From NCBI RefSeq assembly GCF_038592905.1, contig NZ_CP151943.1:4848501-4912500 (forward strand): a stretch of DNA of 64,000 bases, in the 5' to 3' direction. How positions within the stretch are numbered: the first letter of the stretch is position 1; each line of letters starts with the position of its first letter. Of this stretch, positions 41,299 through 51,298 are shown in pieces. The translations under genes and the position numbers were made by a program. The DNA is from Neobacillus sp. FSL H8-0543 (GTDB lineage Bacteria; Bacillota; Bacilli; Bacillales; Cytobacillaceae). The notes under the pieces were generated by a model that saw only the letters and a list, made by a program, of their open reading frames with translations, had not been told where the DNA came from and made no database searches.

Positions 41299-43113
41299 AT
41301 GGAAACGAAGCAAGGTAAAAGATGTGGTTGGTCCGGTAGTATTACTCAATTTTTAGTGTTAGATGAATCGAATTTTCTTGCACATTTAGGTGATTTTATT
41401 GGTGATTTCAAAGAGGAACAGGTGGAAGCCTGGAGGAACAGCTATCACGTTTTACAACAGACACTCTCTTCCTATCAATCTGAGCCGTGGCAGCTGATTT
41501 TTGAATATGAACTACCTCGAGAGGGTGGCCGTCGTCCTGATGTATTATTACTTCTCCCAGGAGAACTGCTCGTGATCGAATTTAAAATGAAAGGAAATCC
41601 ACGTTCCGCTGATTATGAGCAGCTCTCAAGCTACGTTCGTGATTTTAATCATTATCATGAAGCCGTTGCGAAGTATAGCTTACAGGTAAGAGGTGCGCTC
41701 GTTCTAACCTATTTTAAAGAAGAGAAAATGCAAATAAACACAGAAAAGCGGTTATATATAACTACAGGTTCAGGCTTAGGTAAATTTCTAGCGCTACTGA
41801 AGAAAAACGCGAAGGGAAAATTGCTTGATAGCGACGAATTTCTGCAAGGATCATACGATAGATTACCCACAATTGTCGAAGGTGCCAGAGCGATTATGAC
41901 ACATGAGCCACTTCCTTCTATTAGAAAAGTGAACAATACCAATATTTCTCAGGTGCTTGAGACTCTTGTTTCTATTGTTGAAGAAGCAAAAAAGACGAAA
42001 ACGCACCATTTAGTATTATTAACTGGCGTTCCTGGTGCGGGGAAGACGTTAGTAGGTTTACAGTTTTCACATATGGTCGAAGATGCAGTCTATTTATCTG
42101 GTAATGGACCATTGGTGGATGTCCTCCAAGACGCCCTCGGAAATAAGACGTTTGTTCAAGCATTAAAGAACTTTAAATGGGAGTATCTAAAGCATCACGT
42201 GATCCCCGCGGAAAATATCTTTATTTTTGATGAGGCACAGCGGGCTTGGGATTCCAAGAAGATGAAGAAGCCTTTTTCTGAGCCAGATTTGATGGTGAAA
42301 ATCGCACAGGATCTAAAAGGTTGGTCCGTCATAATTGGCTTAATTGGCGAAGGGCAGGAAATATACGAAGGCGAAGAAGGTGGACTTCCGTTATGGAATA
42401 CGGCCATCAAGGATGGGCAATGGACCGTTCACTCCCATGAACATTTAGCCGGTCAATTTCCTCATGCCACTCATCATGTAACCCATCAGCATCTAAACTT
42501 AAATGTATCACTAAGAAGTCATTTGGCTCTTGGTTTGCACACTTGGGTTCACCATTTGCTAACTGGGAAAATTGATGAATGTACTGAGGAAACAAACCAA
42601 TTAAAAAAAGATCGTTTTACCTTGTATGTTTCTAGAGATTTAGAACAGATCAAGGACTTTGTAGGTACACGATATCAGGGGCAGGCTAAACAGTTCGGGT
42701 TAGTCACTTCCTCGAGAAGGGAATATGGTATTCAACACCCTTATCATTTTGTTAAGGGTTTACCTATTGCCTCCAGGTATACAACAAAACCCTATGTATC
42801 CTACTTTAACCACACTCCATCAGACTACTATTCTTCTACACTACAATTTGCCGCTTCAGAATTTGAAACGCAGGGATTAGAGCTTGATTTAGCGGTGGTT
42901 TGCTGGGGCTACGATTTAACTTGGAATGGTAGAGAATGGACGGACCATTTCCAGGACAGAAATCTAAACGATCCAAAAAGGATTCGACTAAATAGCTATC
43001 GCGTCTTACTAACAAGAGGGCGGGATGGGATGATTATCTATATTCCTGATATCCCCCATCTTGATGGAACCTGGTCACTTTTTAAAGTGATTGGTGTTGA
43101 GGAATTAAGGTGA
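41299..43113 (+). CDS. PD-(D/E)XK nuclease fused to DUF2075 P-loop ATPase/helicase
   Basis: 604 aa. The N-terminal part has a nuclease core, D81 (RRPDVLLLL) and E94-F-K96 (LLVIEFKMKG), the D...ExK pattern of the PD-(D/E)XK fold. Residues about 235-600 form a DUF2075-type SF1-like ATPase with Walker A GVPGAGKT (243-250), Walker B IFIFDEAQRAW (D311, E312), an LIGEGQEIYEGE switch segment and a late ELDLAVVCWGYD / YRVLLTRGRDGMIIYIP motif. It is 50 bp after the SRA-like gene and followed by a terminator, so the three genes form one unit. It is expected to be the effector that moves on and cuts DNA. Confidence 0.85.
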   Translation: METKQGKRCGWSGSITQFLVLDESNFLAHLGDFIGDFKEEQVEAWRNSYHVLQQTLSSYQSEPWQLIFEYELPREGGRRPDVLLLLPGELLVIEFKMKGNPRSADYEQLSSYVRDFNHYHEAVAKYSLQVRGALVLTYFKEEKMQINTEKRLYITTGSGLGKFLALLKKNAKGKLLDSDEFLQGSYDRLPTIVEGARAIMTHEPLPSIRKVNNTNISQVLETLVSIVEEAKKTKTHHLVLLTGVPGAGKTLVGLQFSHMVEDAVYLSGNGPLVDVLQDALGNKTFVQALKNFKWEYLKHHVIPAENIFIFDEAQRAWDSKKMKKPFSEPDLMVKIAQDLKGWSVIIGLIGEGQEIYEGEEGGLPLWNTAIKDGQWTVHSHEHLAGQFPHATHHVTHQHLNLNVSLRSHLALGLHTWVHHLLTGKIDECTEETNQLKKDRFTLYVSRDLEQIKDFVGTRYQGQAKQFGLVTSSRREYGIQHPYHFVKGLPIASRYTTKPYVSYFNHTPSDYYSSTLQFAASEFETQGLELDLAVVCWGYDLTWNGREWTDHFQDRNLNDPKRIRLNSYRVLLTRGRDGMIIYIPDIPHLDGTWSLFKVIGVEELR

Positions 43114-43156
43114 AACAAGATAATGATCCTACACCGCCTCTAACCAAGGCCATTTT

Positions 43157-43188
43157 GCACCATTCCATATAGGGAATGGTGCCTTTTT
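43157..43188 (+). terminator. Terminator after DUF2075 gene
   Basis: GCACCATTCC and GGAATGGTGC pair around ATATAG, followed by CTTTTT. It closes the three-gene cluster. The spacer to 43341 otherwise contains only AT-rich sequence and a distant GACATTCAT/ATGAATGTC inverted pair. Confidence 0.9.
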
Positions 43189-43341
43189 AGAATTTATAAA
43201 TCTAGAAAATCTATGTTTTTTTATATCACAGACATTCATCCCAAAAGATAAAGGTTTAGAGTTTCGGTTTAACAAAAGAGAAAAAACCCCCCTTACCCTA
43301 AAACGAAGCATGAATGTCCAAAATTTTTCTTTGTCAAAAAA

Positions 43342-45411
43342 TTAGGGTGTTTTTGAACTCCAATCATTACTTAAATTTTCTCGGAGATGATAGGCCAGCT
43401 GTATTTTTAAAAGATCTTCTGGTTTTTCAAGTGAGATTCCAAGGGTATCTTCAATTTTTCTAATTCTTTGATAAAGTGTGTTGATATGTATATGGAGATC
43501 CTCAGCCGTTTTTGCAGCATTCCGATTAAATTTTATCAAGGAAAGTAGTGTTTGTTCAAGTTCACTATTACGTACACCATGCGTTGCTAATGGACTAAAA
43601 ATTTCTTGGAGAAATTCTTCTACTTCTTCATTTGAAAGATTTAAAAACAGGCGATTTATTCCAATTTCAGAAAACTCGATGGAACCTGTACGTTTTTGAG
43701 AAGAACGGTATGCCAATGCCTTGTTTGCATCAGCATCTGTCTTCTTAATCGAATCAATCCCCTTGTACATCATGCCAATCCCCGCATAAAGTTTTTGTCC
43801 ATCATTTTGCTCCCAATCGTTTAAAATAGTATTTAATTTTTTGATCACATTCGACCTTTCAGAAGGATGTTTTACTGAAAAAAGGATGGAAACCTTATTG
43901 TTGTTGCCGAAAATAATTTTCTCTTCCTCCTGAAAATGATAGTTCATTCGAGCAACAAAACGATGAACGGGGGTTTGGAGTGTCCCAAGTTCATTGTGAT
44001 TTGATAATTCGACTTTTATGGTAAAAAGATTTTTTTTTAAATCGATGCCAAAGTCCAGCCCCTGTTGAAAAAGAAGGGTAGTATTCTCATTCTTTAAAAG
44101 ATCCGAATAAAAGTCGTGGATTTTTTTATTATGGACTTCGGTTAATAATTGCCTTTTTGCCAGTTCTAAAGCTAATACCGATCCACCTCTTTCTACAATG
44201 ATATTTTCCATCTGTGTCAATTGCCGTGTAACTAGGACAACGATGCTGGCATAACATACCCGATTCACAAGGATAGGGTAGATGAACAAAGATTTCATCT
44301 CGTTATCGATAACGTCTACATAGATTGAATCAGTCTTATTGGCACATATTTTTGTAATTTCATCCATGCTCAAAATAGAAGAATCCATTTTACTAGTCAT
44401 ATAGAATTTATTTTCATTTAAATCGACAAACATAACATGTAGGCCAAGCATCCGATTTAACTCCTGTGTAATCGTCTCAATCCCTTTATTTTGGATTGAG
44501 AGTTGTGTCAGCGTACTATGGACTTCATTTTGCTTCACCAGCACTTGATTTTTTCGATTAATTTCAGTAAATAATCTAGCATTTTCAATAGCGATGGCAA
44601 TTTGTGCAGATAGACCTTTTAGAATTTGAAGATCCCATTTGGCTATATGGGGCACGCGCTTACCACGATGAATACTTAATACACCTAATACCTCATTTCT
44701 AAATCTTACAGGTACGATCACGCTTGCATGGATTTTCGGATAGGGAAAAGCCGACTTTAGAAATTGTGAGTTTATAGGTGATATTCCCTTCATGGACTCC
44801 ATCACATGCAAAGAGGATATATAATACCTAGTTTTTCCATCTTGATACGTTTTACCGCAAACGGATTCGCCCACTTTATATTGGACCTGTTCTATGTCTT
44901 TATTCCAGCCTCTATATGCCCGGCAGACCAAGCGGTCAATGGCAGGACTGTACAACCATAAGGATGATACATCAGCTCCTGGAATTACTGTGGCAACGTT
45001 ATCTAGCATCGTAGTTAGCAATTCATCTAAATCGAGTGTAGAAGTAATATTTTGAACACCATCAATCAGTTTTTTTAATTTTACCTCCTTACTTGTTGTT
45101 GCAAGCTCGGAGTAGACAGGATAAAGCAGATAATATAAATACTCCATATCTTCTTTGGTTAATAGTGGTTTAATATCAATAAAAGAGATGGCCACTTTAT
45201 AGTTTTCAGGAAAATCAAGCAAGTAATAATTTTGATTATCTAAGGGGAATGTATAGTTTTCTATTGAATTATCAGGGCGCGGATTCGCATTTACATTTTG
45301 ATGGGTAACCTGAACCCATTTATGGTCAAATGGGCTGTATGACCATATTTGATATTCATTCAAAGACAGTTTTTTAGTCAAAAAGGTACGCATCAACGAA
45401 AGGTTATTCAT
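43342..45411 (-). CDS. PucR/CdaR-type transcriptional regulator with GAF domain
   Basis: 689 aa. A GAF sensor (about 110-270) starts at LDELLTTMLDNVATVIPGADVSSLWLY and includes VGESVCGKTYQDG. A short coiled linker and a second sensor-like region follow. A CdaR GGDEF-like segment (YAGIGMMYKGIDSIKKTDADANKALAYRS, about 560-590) and the C-terminal PucR HTH (NAAKTAEDLHIHINTLYQRIRKIEDTLGI, about 635-665) complete it. Such regulators usually activate a neighbouring catabolic operon when they sense its substrate. It is divergent from the carboxylase/ABC operon across a 222-bp spacer. GGAGTGAT lies before its ATG. Confidence 0.88.
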   Translation of the reverse strand: MNNLSLMRTFLTKKLSLNEYQIWSYSPFDHKWVQVTHQNVNANPRPDNSIENYTFPLDNQNYYLLDFPENYKVAISFIDIKPLLTKEDMEYLYYLLYPVYSELATTSKEVKLKKLIDGVQNITSTLDLDELLTTMLDNVATVIPGADVSSLWLYSPAIDRLVCRAYRGWNKDIEQVQYKVGESVCGKTYQDGKTRYYISSLHVMESMKGISPINSQFLKSAFPYPKIHASVIVPVRFRNEVLGVLSIHRGKRVPHIAKWDLQILKGLSAQIAIAIENARLFTEINRKNQVLVKQNEVHSTLTQLSIQNKGIETITQELNRMLGLHVMFVDLNENKFYMTSKMDSSILSMDEITKICANKTDSIYVDVIDNEMKSLFIYPILVNRVCYASIVVLVTRQLTQMENIIVERGGSVLALELAKRQLLTEVHNKKIHDFYSDLLKNENTTLLFQQGLDFGIDLKKNLFTIKVELSNHNELGTLQTPVHRFVARMNYHFQEEEKIIFGNNNKVSILFSVKHPSERSNVIKKLNTILNDWEQNDGQKLYAGIGMMYKGIDSIKKTDADANKALAYRSSQKRTGSIEFSEIGINRLFLNLSNEEVEEFLQEIFSPLATHGVRNSELEQTLLSLIKFNRNAAKTAEDLHIHINTLYQRIRKIEDTLGISLEKPEDLLKIQLAYHLRENLSNDWSSKTP

Positions 45412-45581
45412 GGTTTATCACTCCAGTGTGAAGATTTACATTGAATGAGAGAAAAGAAGAGATATATACACATTGATATCATTTTAGCAATCAAGTATGA
45501 TTCTTGTAAATATAAAATATTTAAAAGATTCTGATTTTTGTAATCAGGGTATTTTTTAAGGTGGTGAAAGTTGAACAAAAA

Positions 45582-45595
45582 TGTAAGCGTTTAAA
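45582..45595 (+). promoter_or_regulatory. Candidate cre box upstream of the acid-catabolism operon
   Basis: TGTAAGCGTTTAAA matches the cre consensus TGWAARCGYTWNCW except for the conserved C near the end. It lies 39 bp before the biotin carrier gene in the divergent spacer, a fitting place for catabolite repression by CcpA. No unambiguous -35/-10 pair could be picked in this AT-rich stretch. Confidence 0.45.
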
Positions 45596-45633
45596 TTATT
45601 ATTAGAAATAATTTAAAAAGGGAGAGAAAGAAA

Positions 45634-45846
45634 ATGAGTCAATTATTGTCATCTATGGCGGGGAATCTATATAAAGTTTTGGTCAAAATGGGTGATCGAT
45701 TAGAGCCCGGTGAAGAAGTTGCGATTCTCGAATCTATGAAAATGGAGATCCCTATTACAACGGAGACCGCAGGGACTGTTAAGGAATTAAAAGTGAGTGA
45801 GGGCGATTTTGTAAATGAAGGGGACGTTATCCTGGTATTGGAATAA
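45634..45846 (+). CDS. Biotin carboxyl carrier protein (biotinyl domain)
   Basis: A 70-aa free-standing biotinyl domain. The biotinylated lysine is K36 in ESMKMEIP, flanked by the conserved methionines, and MGDRLEPGEEVAI and VSEGDFVNEGDVILVLE complete the barrel. It should shuttle carboxylate between the biotin carboxylase encoded at 60932 and the carboxyltransferases at 51299 and 56346, all in the same gene run. It is the first gene after the divergent promoter, with GGGAGAG upstream. Confidence 0.93.
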   Translation: MSQLLSSMAGNLYKVLVKMGDRLEPGEEVAILESMKMEIPITTETAGTVKELKVSEGDFVNEGDVILVLE

Positions 45847-45888
45847 AATCCTAGCAGGATAGATAAGAATAAACCAGGGAGGCTTTCC

Positions 45889-47445
45889 ATGAAAAAAACT
45901 ATCAGATTATTTAGTCTTTTATCGTTATTGTGTCTATTGATTATTGCAGGATGTTCACAGAATAAAAATGTAGCAAACAATCAATCCCCTGAAGGAACTA
46001 AAAGTAGCGGTGAGCCGAAAAAAGGGGGCAATCTTGTATTTGGTTATGATACAGATTTAAGTAATTATGATCCGATTTTGGGAAACTCAGGAAATGATCA
46101 CGCACTCTTATATCCTGTCTATGATACTCTCGTTAACTATAATAGTAATTTAGAGTCACAACCAGGACTAGCTGAATCATGGGAAACACCAGATAACAAA
46201 ACGATTATTCTTCACTTAAGAGAAGGTGTCACCTTCCACGATGGAACTGAATTTAACGCTGAAGCGGTTAAATTTAATTTGGACCGTGTCAACTCAGAGG
46301 AATCAAATATTTCCGATATTGCCAATGTTGAATCGGTTGAAGTAGTTGATACGAATACCGTCAAATTAAATCTCAAACAAGCTGATTCTTCTATCATTCT
46401 AGCACTCTCTGATCGCTCCGGAATGATGGTTTCACCAACAGCTGTAGAGAAGTTAGGTCCAGATTTCAGTCAAAATCCTGTTGGTGCAGGACCATTTAAG
46501 TTCGTAAAATGGGTTCGTAATGGAGAAATTCAACTAGCAGCATATGAGAAATACTGGCAGGAAGGGCTTCCATATCTAGATACCATCACAGCTAAAATAA
46601 TGCCAGATGAAAATACACGTTTAAACGCTTTTAAATCCTCTCAATTAGATTTTTATTGGAATGTGTCTGCTAATAACCTTCAAATATTTAAAAATGATAA
46701 AAATGTTACCTTAGATTCAAAAATGAGAGTGTATTTTCATAATATTTATTTGAATACAAAAATGGAACCGTTTGATAAGAAGGAAGTAAGACAAGCATTA
46801 CTCCATTCAATTGATCGAGAATCAATTGTAAAAGCAATTTACCTTGGGAATGGAGAACCAGCATACCAAGCTTTCCCGAAAGATTATTGGGCATCTAATC
46901 CTGATATGAAAATTGAATATGACCCGGCTAAATCAAAGGAACTTCTTAAAAGTATAGGATTAGACAGGGTCAGTTTTGATATGTTCGTTCCAACTGTTCC
47001 AGAATATCAAAGAGTTGGTGAAGCAATTAAGGCTCAAGCAAAAGAAGCGGGTTTTGACATAACTATCCAGTCGATGGAACTAACTAAAGGTGTAGCCATG
47101 TTTTTTAATGAAAAACAAATTGCTGCAAACTTAACTTCATGGACAGGTCGACCTGATCCACAACAGACCGTTAATTTGTTCTTTAGTGGAAACGGTTTTT
47201 ATAATACTGGCGGTGAGACCTCACCTGAGAAGGAAGAATTGATTGCAAAGGCTGCTTCTTCCTATGATGAGAATGAACGTGCAGACCTTTACGGTAAAAT
47301 CAATGAAATGTCTATTCTAGACGAAGCCATGACCATTCCGATTGTTTTTACACCAGTTACTGCTGCAATGACACAACAAGTAAAAGGATTTGAAGGAACA
47401 TTGCTTGGAAAACCAAGAGTTTCCTTCTTGTGGATTGATAAATAA
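45889..47445 (+). CDS. Peptide-type ABC solute-binding lipoprotein
   Basis: 518 aa, SBP_bac_5 family with lipobox LIIAGC and a Ser/Asn/Pro-rich linker. The binding domain opens with LVFGYDTDLSNYDPILGNSG and includes WETPDNKTIILHLREGVTFHDGTEF and NPVGAGPFKFV. It is the third such binding protein in the window and feeds the importer whose genes follow. Its place inside an acyl-CoA operon suggests a carboxylic acid or conjugate as ligand (inference). Confidence 0.92.
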   Translation: MKKTIRLFSLLSLLCLLIIAGCSQNKNVANNQSPEGTKSSGEPKKGGNLVFGYDTDLSNYDPILGNSGNDHALLYPVYDTLVNYNSNLESQPGLAESWETPDNKTIILHLREGVTFHDGTEFNAEAVKFNLDRVNSEESNISDIANVESVEVVDTNTVKLNLKQADSSIILALSDRSGMMVSPTAVEKLGPDFSQNPVGAGPFKFVKWVRNGEIQLAAYEKYWQEGLPYLDTITAKIMPDENTRLNAFKSSQLDFYWNVSANNLQIFKNDKNVTLDSKMRVYFHNIYLNTKMEPFDKKEVRQALLHSIDRESIVKAIYLGNGEPAYQAFPKDYWASNPDMKIEYDPAKSKELLKSIGLDRVSFDMFVPTVPEYQRVGEAIKAQAKEAGFDITIQSMELTKGVAMFFNEKQIAANLTSWTGRPDPQQTVNLFFSGNGFYNTGGETSPEKEELIAKAASSYDENERADLYGKINEMSILDEAMTIPIVFTPVTAAMTQQVKGFEGTLLGKPRVSFLWIDK

Positions 47446-47468
47446 AGTGAAGAGAGAAGGGAAGACCA

Positions 47469-48416
47469 TTGTTTTTTAAATTTTTACTTCGACGGTTGAT
47501 GTATGTAGTCCCAATGTTAATCGTAACGACACTGATCGTCTTTTCCCTGATTCTGCTCATTCCGGGTGATCCTGCACTTGCCCTTCTTGGTGATAATGCA
47601 ACAGAAGAAAAACTGACTCAGTTGAGAAGTCAACTGGGTCTGGATCAACCCATACTGGTTCAGTATTGGAACTGGCTGGTCAATGCGGTCCAAGGTGATT
47701 TGGGCCGATCACTCTTTACAGGTGAAATCGTAAGCGAATCCGTATTTTCTAGGCTTGGCATTACTTTTCAACTTTGCCTCGCTGCCATTCTAATTTCCTT
47801 TATTTTTGGAATGACTTTTGCGATAGCTTCCATCATTAAACCGAATAGCTGGCTTGACTATATTGCTAGATTTATAGGCACTCTGGGCACAGCTATCCCT
47901 AATTTCTGGCTTGCTATGCTGCTGATTGTGATATTCAGTGTCAATCTTGGATGGCTGCCATCAACGGGATTTACTAGTTTTTTTGATAGTCCCAGTGGGT
48001 ATTTCCAAATGATTATCCTTCCTGCTATTTGTTTAGGAGCTTTTGGAGCTGCCCAAATTACCCGGCAATTAAGATCCACCTTGCTTGAAGTACTGGATAC
48101 AGACTATATACGTACAGCTTATTCTAAAGGGTTATTACTTTGGCTTGTCATTTGGAAGCACGCCCTAAGAAATTCCTTCCTTCCTGTTATTACAACGATT
48201 GGACTCTTATTTGGGAATATGCTCGGTGCGACGGTTGTAATAGAAACTGTATTTGCCATTCCTGGTATGGGTCAACTGGCAGTAAACTCTATTTTGCAAA
48301 GGGATTTCCCGATGCTACAAGGTGTCGTACTAGTTATGGTCGTGTTAGTCCTCGTAATCAATTTTGTGACAGATGTCATATATAGTATTTTGGATCCGAG
48401 AATTGAATTTGATTGA
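47469..48416 (+). CDS. Peptide-type ABC permease, DppB-like
   Basis: 315 aa, TTG start behind a GAGAGAAGGGAAG stretch. It shows MFFKFLLRRLMYVVPM, LIPGDPALALLGDNA, GLDQPILVQYWNWL and the coupling loop LDTDYIRTAYSKGLLLWLVIWKHALRNSFLPV, ending SILDPRIEFD. It is closest in style to the DppB-like gene at 32311, so the two importers are probably related by duplication. Confidence 0.92.
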   Translation: MFFKFLLRRLMYVVPMLIVTTLIVFSLILLIPGDPALALLGDNATEEKLTQLRSQLGLDQPILVQYWNWLVNAVQGDLGRSLFTGEIVSESVFSRLGITFQLCLAAILISFIFGMTFAIASIIKPNSWLDYIARFIGTLGTAIPNFWLAMLLIVIFSVNLGWLPSTGFTSFFDSPSGYFQMIILPAICLGAFGAAQITRQLRSTLLEVLDTDYIRTAYSKGLLLWLVIWKHALRNSFLPVITTIGLLFGNMLGATVVIETVFAIPGMGQLAVNSILQRDFPMLQGVVLVMVVLVLVINFVTDVIYSILDPRIEFD

Positions 48417-48431
48417 GAAGGAGGATAATGG

Positions 48432-49271
48432 ATGCAATTCCGTTTGGTTTTCCACCGAATAGTTAAAGAAAGACTCGCATTTGTTAGTTTAATTTATCTG
48501 ATCTTTTTAGTATTACTTGCCCTATTTGCTCGTTTTATTGTCCCGTTTGATCCCGAAGCACAGGATTTAACGAAAATCATGTTAGCGCCAAATGGAACGC
48601 ATTGGTTTGGAACGGACGAATTGGGAAGGGATATTTTCACCCGTGTCCTCATGGGAGCACAGGCAGCCATCCAAGCAGGCCTGGTGGCAATTTTCATTCC
48701 CCTTGTAGTTGGAGTGCCGTTGGGGATTATATCCGGGTATCTTGGCGGTATAGTTGATGACATCTTTATGAGGATTGTAGATGCCATATTATCCTTTCCT
48801 GCTATTCTTCTAGCTTTAGGAATTACGGGAGCATTAGGTGTTAGTTTATGGAATGCGATGATTGCAATTGGAATTATTTTTACCCCGCAATTTGCCCGAT
48901 TAGCAAGGGGACAAACGCTTCAGGTAAGACGGGAACCTTATGTGGAGGCAGCTAAAATTTCAGGTGCAGGACCAATGTGGATTATGTTCAAACATATCCA
49001 TCCTAATATCCTATCGCCTATCATCGTTCAGGCATCCTTTAGTTTCAGTTTGGCGATTATTGTCGAGGCTTCCTTAAGCTTTCTCGGCATGGGAGCACAA
49101 TCCCCTCAAGTGAGTTGGGGCGGCATGCTTCAACAAGCATACAGTATGATTTTTGTTAATCCATTAATGATGGTATTCCCTGGTGTAGCCATACTGCTTT
49201 CTGTTTTAGCAGGAAACTTTTTTGGTGACGGGATTCGCGTTGCGATTGATCCTAAAATAAAAAGATCTTAG
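48432..49271 (+). CDS. Peptide-type ABC permease, DppC-like
   Basis: 279 aa. It has LARFIVPFDPEAQDL, HWFGTDELGRDIFTRVLMG, IISGYLGGIVDDIFMRIVDA and the coupling loop REPYVEAAKISGAGPMWIMFKHIHPN, ending VAIDPKIKRS. AGAAGGAGG (48417-48425) fits ATG 48432; the ATG at 48428 is out of frame. Confidence 0.93.
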   Translation: MQFRLVFHRIVKERLAFVSLIYLIFLVLLALFARFIVPFDPEAQDLTKIMLAPNGTHWFGTDELGRDIFTRVLMGAQAAIQAGLVAIFIPLVVGVPLGIISGYLGGIVDDIFMRIVDAILSFPAILLALGITGALGVSLWNAMIAIGIIFTPQFARLARGQTLQVRREPYVEAAKISGAGPMWIMFKHIHPNILSPIIVQASFSFSLAIIVEASLSFLGMGAQSPQVSWGGMLQQAYSMIFVNPLMMVFPGVAILLSVLAGNFFGDGIRVAIDPKIKRS

Positions 49272-49282
49272 GGGGGATTGAA

Positions 49283-50296
49283 TTGGGAGAAACTTTTGAA
49301 CCAGTTTTAGAAGTAAAAAATCTTTATTCGTATATCCCCACACCAAAGGGAGCAATAAATCCTGTTAACAATATTTCTTTTACGATTGGAAAAGGAGAGA
49401 TTGTTGCTTTGGTGGGAGAATCGGGGAGCGGTAAAAGTGTTACGGCCTTATCAATAATGGGATTGAATGCTCCATCCATTAAATATAGTAAGGATAGTGT
49501 GATTAGTTATAAAGGCGAAAACTTGCTGAATATGAAGAAAAAGCAATTGAAAAAGATACGAGGAAACGAAATTTCGATGATTTTCCAAGATCCGATGTCT
49601 TCCCTCAATCCTCTTCATCCGATTGGTAAACAAATTGCAGAATCGATTCAGATTCATCAGGGAGTCAGTTATAAAACAGCGAAAGAAACCGTCATCCATT
49701 TGCTATCCAAGGTCGGGATTCCTGATCCAGAAAATAGACTACGCGACTATCCACATCAATTGTCTGGAGGAATGCGGCAAAGAATCATGATTGCCATTGC
49801 CCTTGCATGCAATCCTTCGTTACTCATTGCGGATGAGCCTACGACTGCTCTCGATGTAACGATTCAAGCACAGATTTTAAACGTCTTGCGTCAACTGCAA
49901 AGAGAGACTAATATATCAATCTTGATGATTACCCATGATTTAGGGGTGGTAGCAGAGATGGCCGACAGGGTCCTTGTCATGTATTGCGGGGAAATTGTTG
50001 AGGAGGGAGATGTCTATTCTCTTTTCCAAAACCCCCAGCATCCTTATACAAAAGGATTATTGGCAAGCGTACCTAAATTGAGAGGTGCCTCGGAAAAGTA
50101 TCTCCATACGATTCCGGGTGCGGTACCTAACCCACTTGAACTTCCGAAGGGTTGTAATTTTTATTCTCGTTGCATCAGTGCAACCGAAAAATGTCTTCAA
50201 CTTACCCCGAAACTTACTAAGACTGGTAACCAAAGCCAGGCTGCATGTTGGAATATAGTAGAGCAACAAACGGAAGAGGTGACCGTTCATGCCTGA
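49283..50296 (+). CDS. Peptide-type ABC ATPase, DppD-like
   Basis: 337 aa from TTG 49283 (GGGGGGA upstream). It has Walker [24 protein letters not shown], signature LSGGMRQR, Walker [14 protein letters not shown]-loop MITHDLGVV and the C-terminal cysteine region [15 protein letters not shown]. It overlaps the next ATPase gene by 8 bp. Confidence 0.93.
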   Translation: MGETFEPVLEVKNLYSYIPTPKGAINPVNNISFTIGKGEIVALVGESGSGKSVTALSIMGLNAPSIKYSKDSVISYKGENLLNMKKKQLKKIRGNEISMIFQDPMSSLNPLHPIGKQIAESIQIHQGVSYKTAKETVIHLLSKVGIPDPENRLRDYPHQLSGGMRQRIMIAIALACNPSLLIADEPTTALDVTIQAQILNVLRQLQRETNISILMITHDLGVVAEMADRVLVMYCGEIVEEGDVYSLFQNPQHPYTKGLLASVPKLRGASEKYLHTIPGAVPNPLELPKGCNFYSRCISATEKCLQLTPKLTKTGNQSQAACWNIVEQQTEEVTVHA

Positions 50297-51257
50297 ACCA
50301 TTGATATCCATTAGGAACGTAAAAAAATACTATCCAATCGGCAGCGGTTTGTTTGGTAAGAAAAACAAATGGTTGAAGGCGGTTGATGGAATTAGCCTGG
50401 ATGTCCATCAGGGTGAAACTGTTGGTCTTGTTGGTGAATCCGGTTGCGGAAAATCGACTCTCGGAAGAATGGTTGTAGGTTTACTTGAACCGACAACAGG
50501 AGAAGTGATATTTGAAGGAAACTCCCTGTTATCCAAAGGAAGGAAGAAGAGAGAGATAGGGAAAAATATTCAAATGGTCTTTCAAGACCCCTATTCCTCC
50601 CTTAATCCGAGGATGACCGTTACCAACATTATTGCTGAACCCTTAGTCCTTCATAAATTCGGTACCAAAAGTGATAGGAAAAAAAGGGTGGATGAATTAC
50701 TTGAAAAAGTAGGACTTACTTCAGCACATGGCACCCGTTATCCAGAAGAATTCTCTGGTGGTCAACGTCAAAGAATAGGTATTGCTCGGGCTTTAGCTTT
50801 AAATCCAAAACTGATAGTCTGTGATGAACCAGTTTCAGCATTAGATGTTTCTATTCAAGCGCAGATTTTAAACCTGTTAAAGGATATCCAGGAAGATATG
50901 GGGTTATCATATGTCTTTATTGCCCATGGATTACAGGCGGTTAAGCATATCAGTGATCGGATAGTCGTAATGTATTTAGGTAAGGTTGTGGAAGTTTCGG
51001 AAACAGATCAGCTGTTCGAGCGGCCACTCCATCCCTATACAGAAGCACTGATCTCTGCAGTACCAGAACCTGATCCGTCCATTCGGGATAGAGAACGCAT
51101 TATTCTGAGTGGTGATATTCCAAGTCCTGCAAACCCGCCAACTGGCTGCAGATTCCATACCCGCTGCAGACTTGCCGATGAGCGTTGTAAAAGAATCGAT
51201 CCGCCTCTCGAGCAAGTAGCGGATGGAAGATGGGTGGCATGTTTTTATCCTGGATAA
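50289..51257 (+). CDS. Peptide-type ABC ATPase, DppF-like
   Basis: 322 aa. It has [12 protein letters not shown], Walker [24 protein letters not shown], signature [20 protein letters not shown] and an H-loop reading FIAHGLQAV, where the usual HDL is HGL; the switch histidine itself is kept. The cysteine-rich tail is [15 protein letters not shown]. It is the last transporter gene and is followed after 41 bp by the first carboxyltransferase. Confidence 0.92.
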   Translation: MPEPLISIRNVKKYYPIGSGLFGKKNKWLKAVDGISLDVHQGETVGLVGESGCGKSTLGRMVVGLLEPTTGEVIFEGNSLLSKGRKKREIGKNIQMVFQDPYSSLNPRMTVTNIIAEPLVLHKFGTKSDRKKRVDELLEKVGLTSAHGTRYPEEFSGGQRQRIGIARALALNPKLIVCDEPVSALDVSIQAQILNLLKDIQEDMGLSYVFIAHGLQAVKHISDRIVVMYLGKVVEVSETDQLFERPLHPYTEALISAVPEPDPSIRDRERIILSGDIPSPANPPTGCRFHTRCRLADERCKRIDPPLEQVADGRWVACFYPG

Positions 51258-51298
51258 TAAGGAAAGATGATTAAAGAACTTCAAAAGGAGGGTATTAA

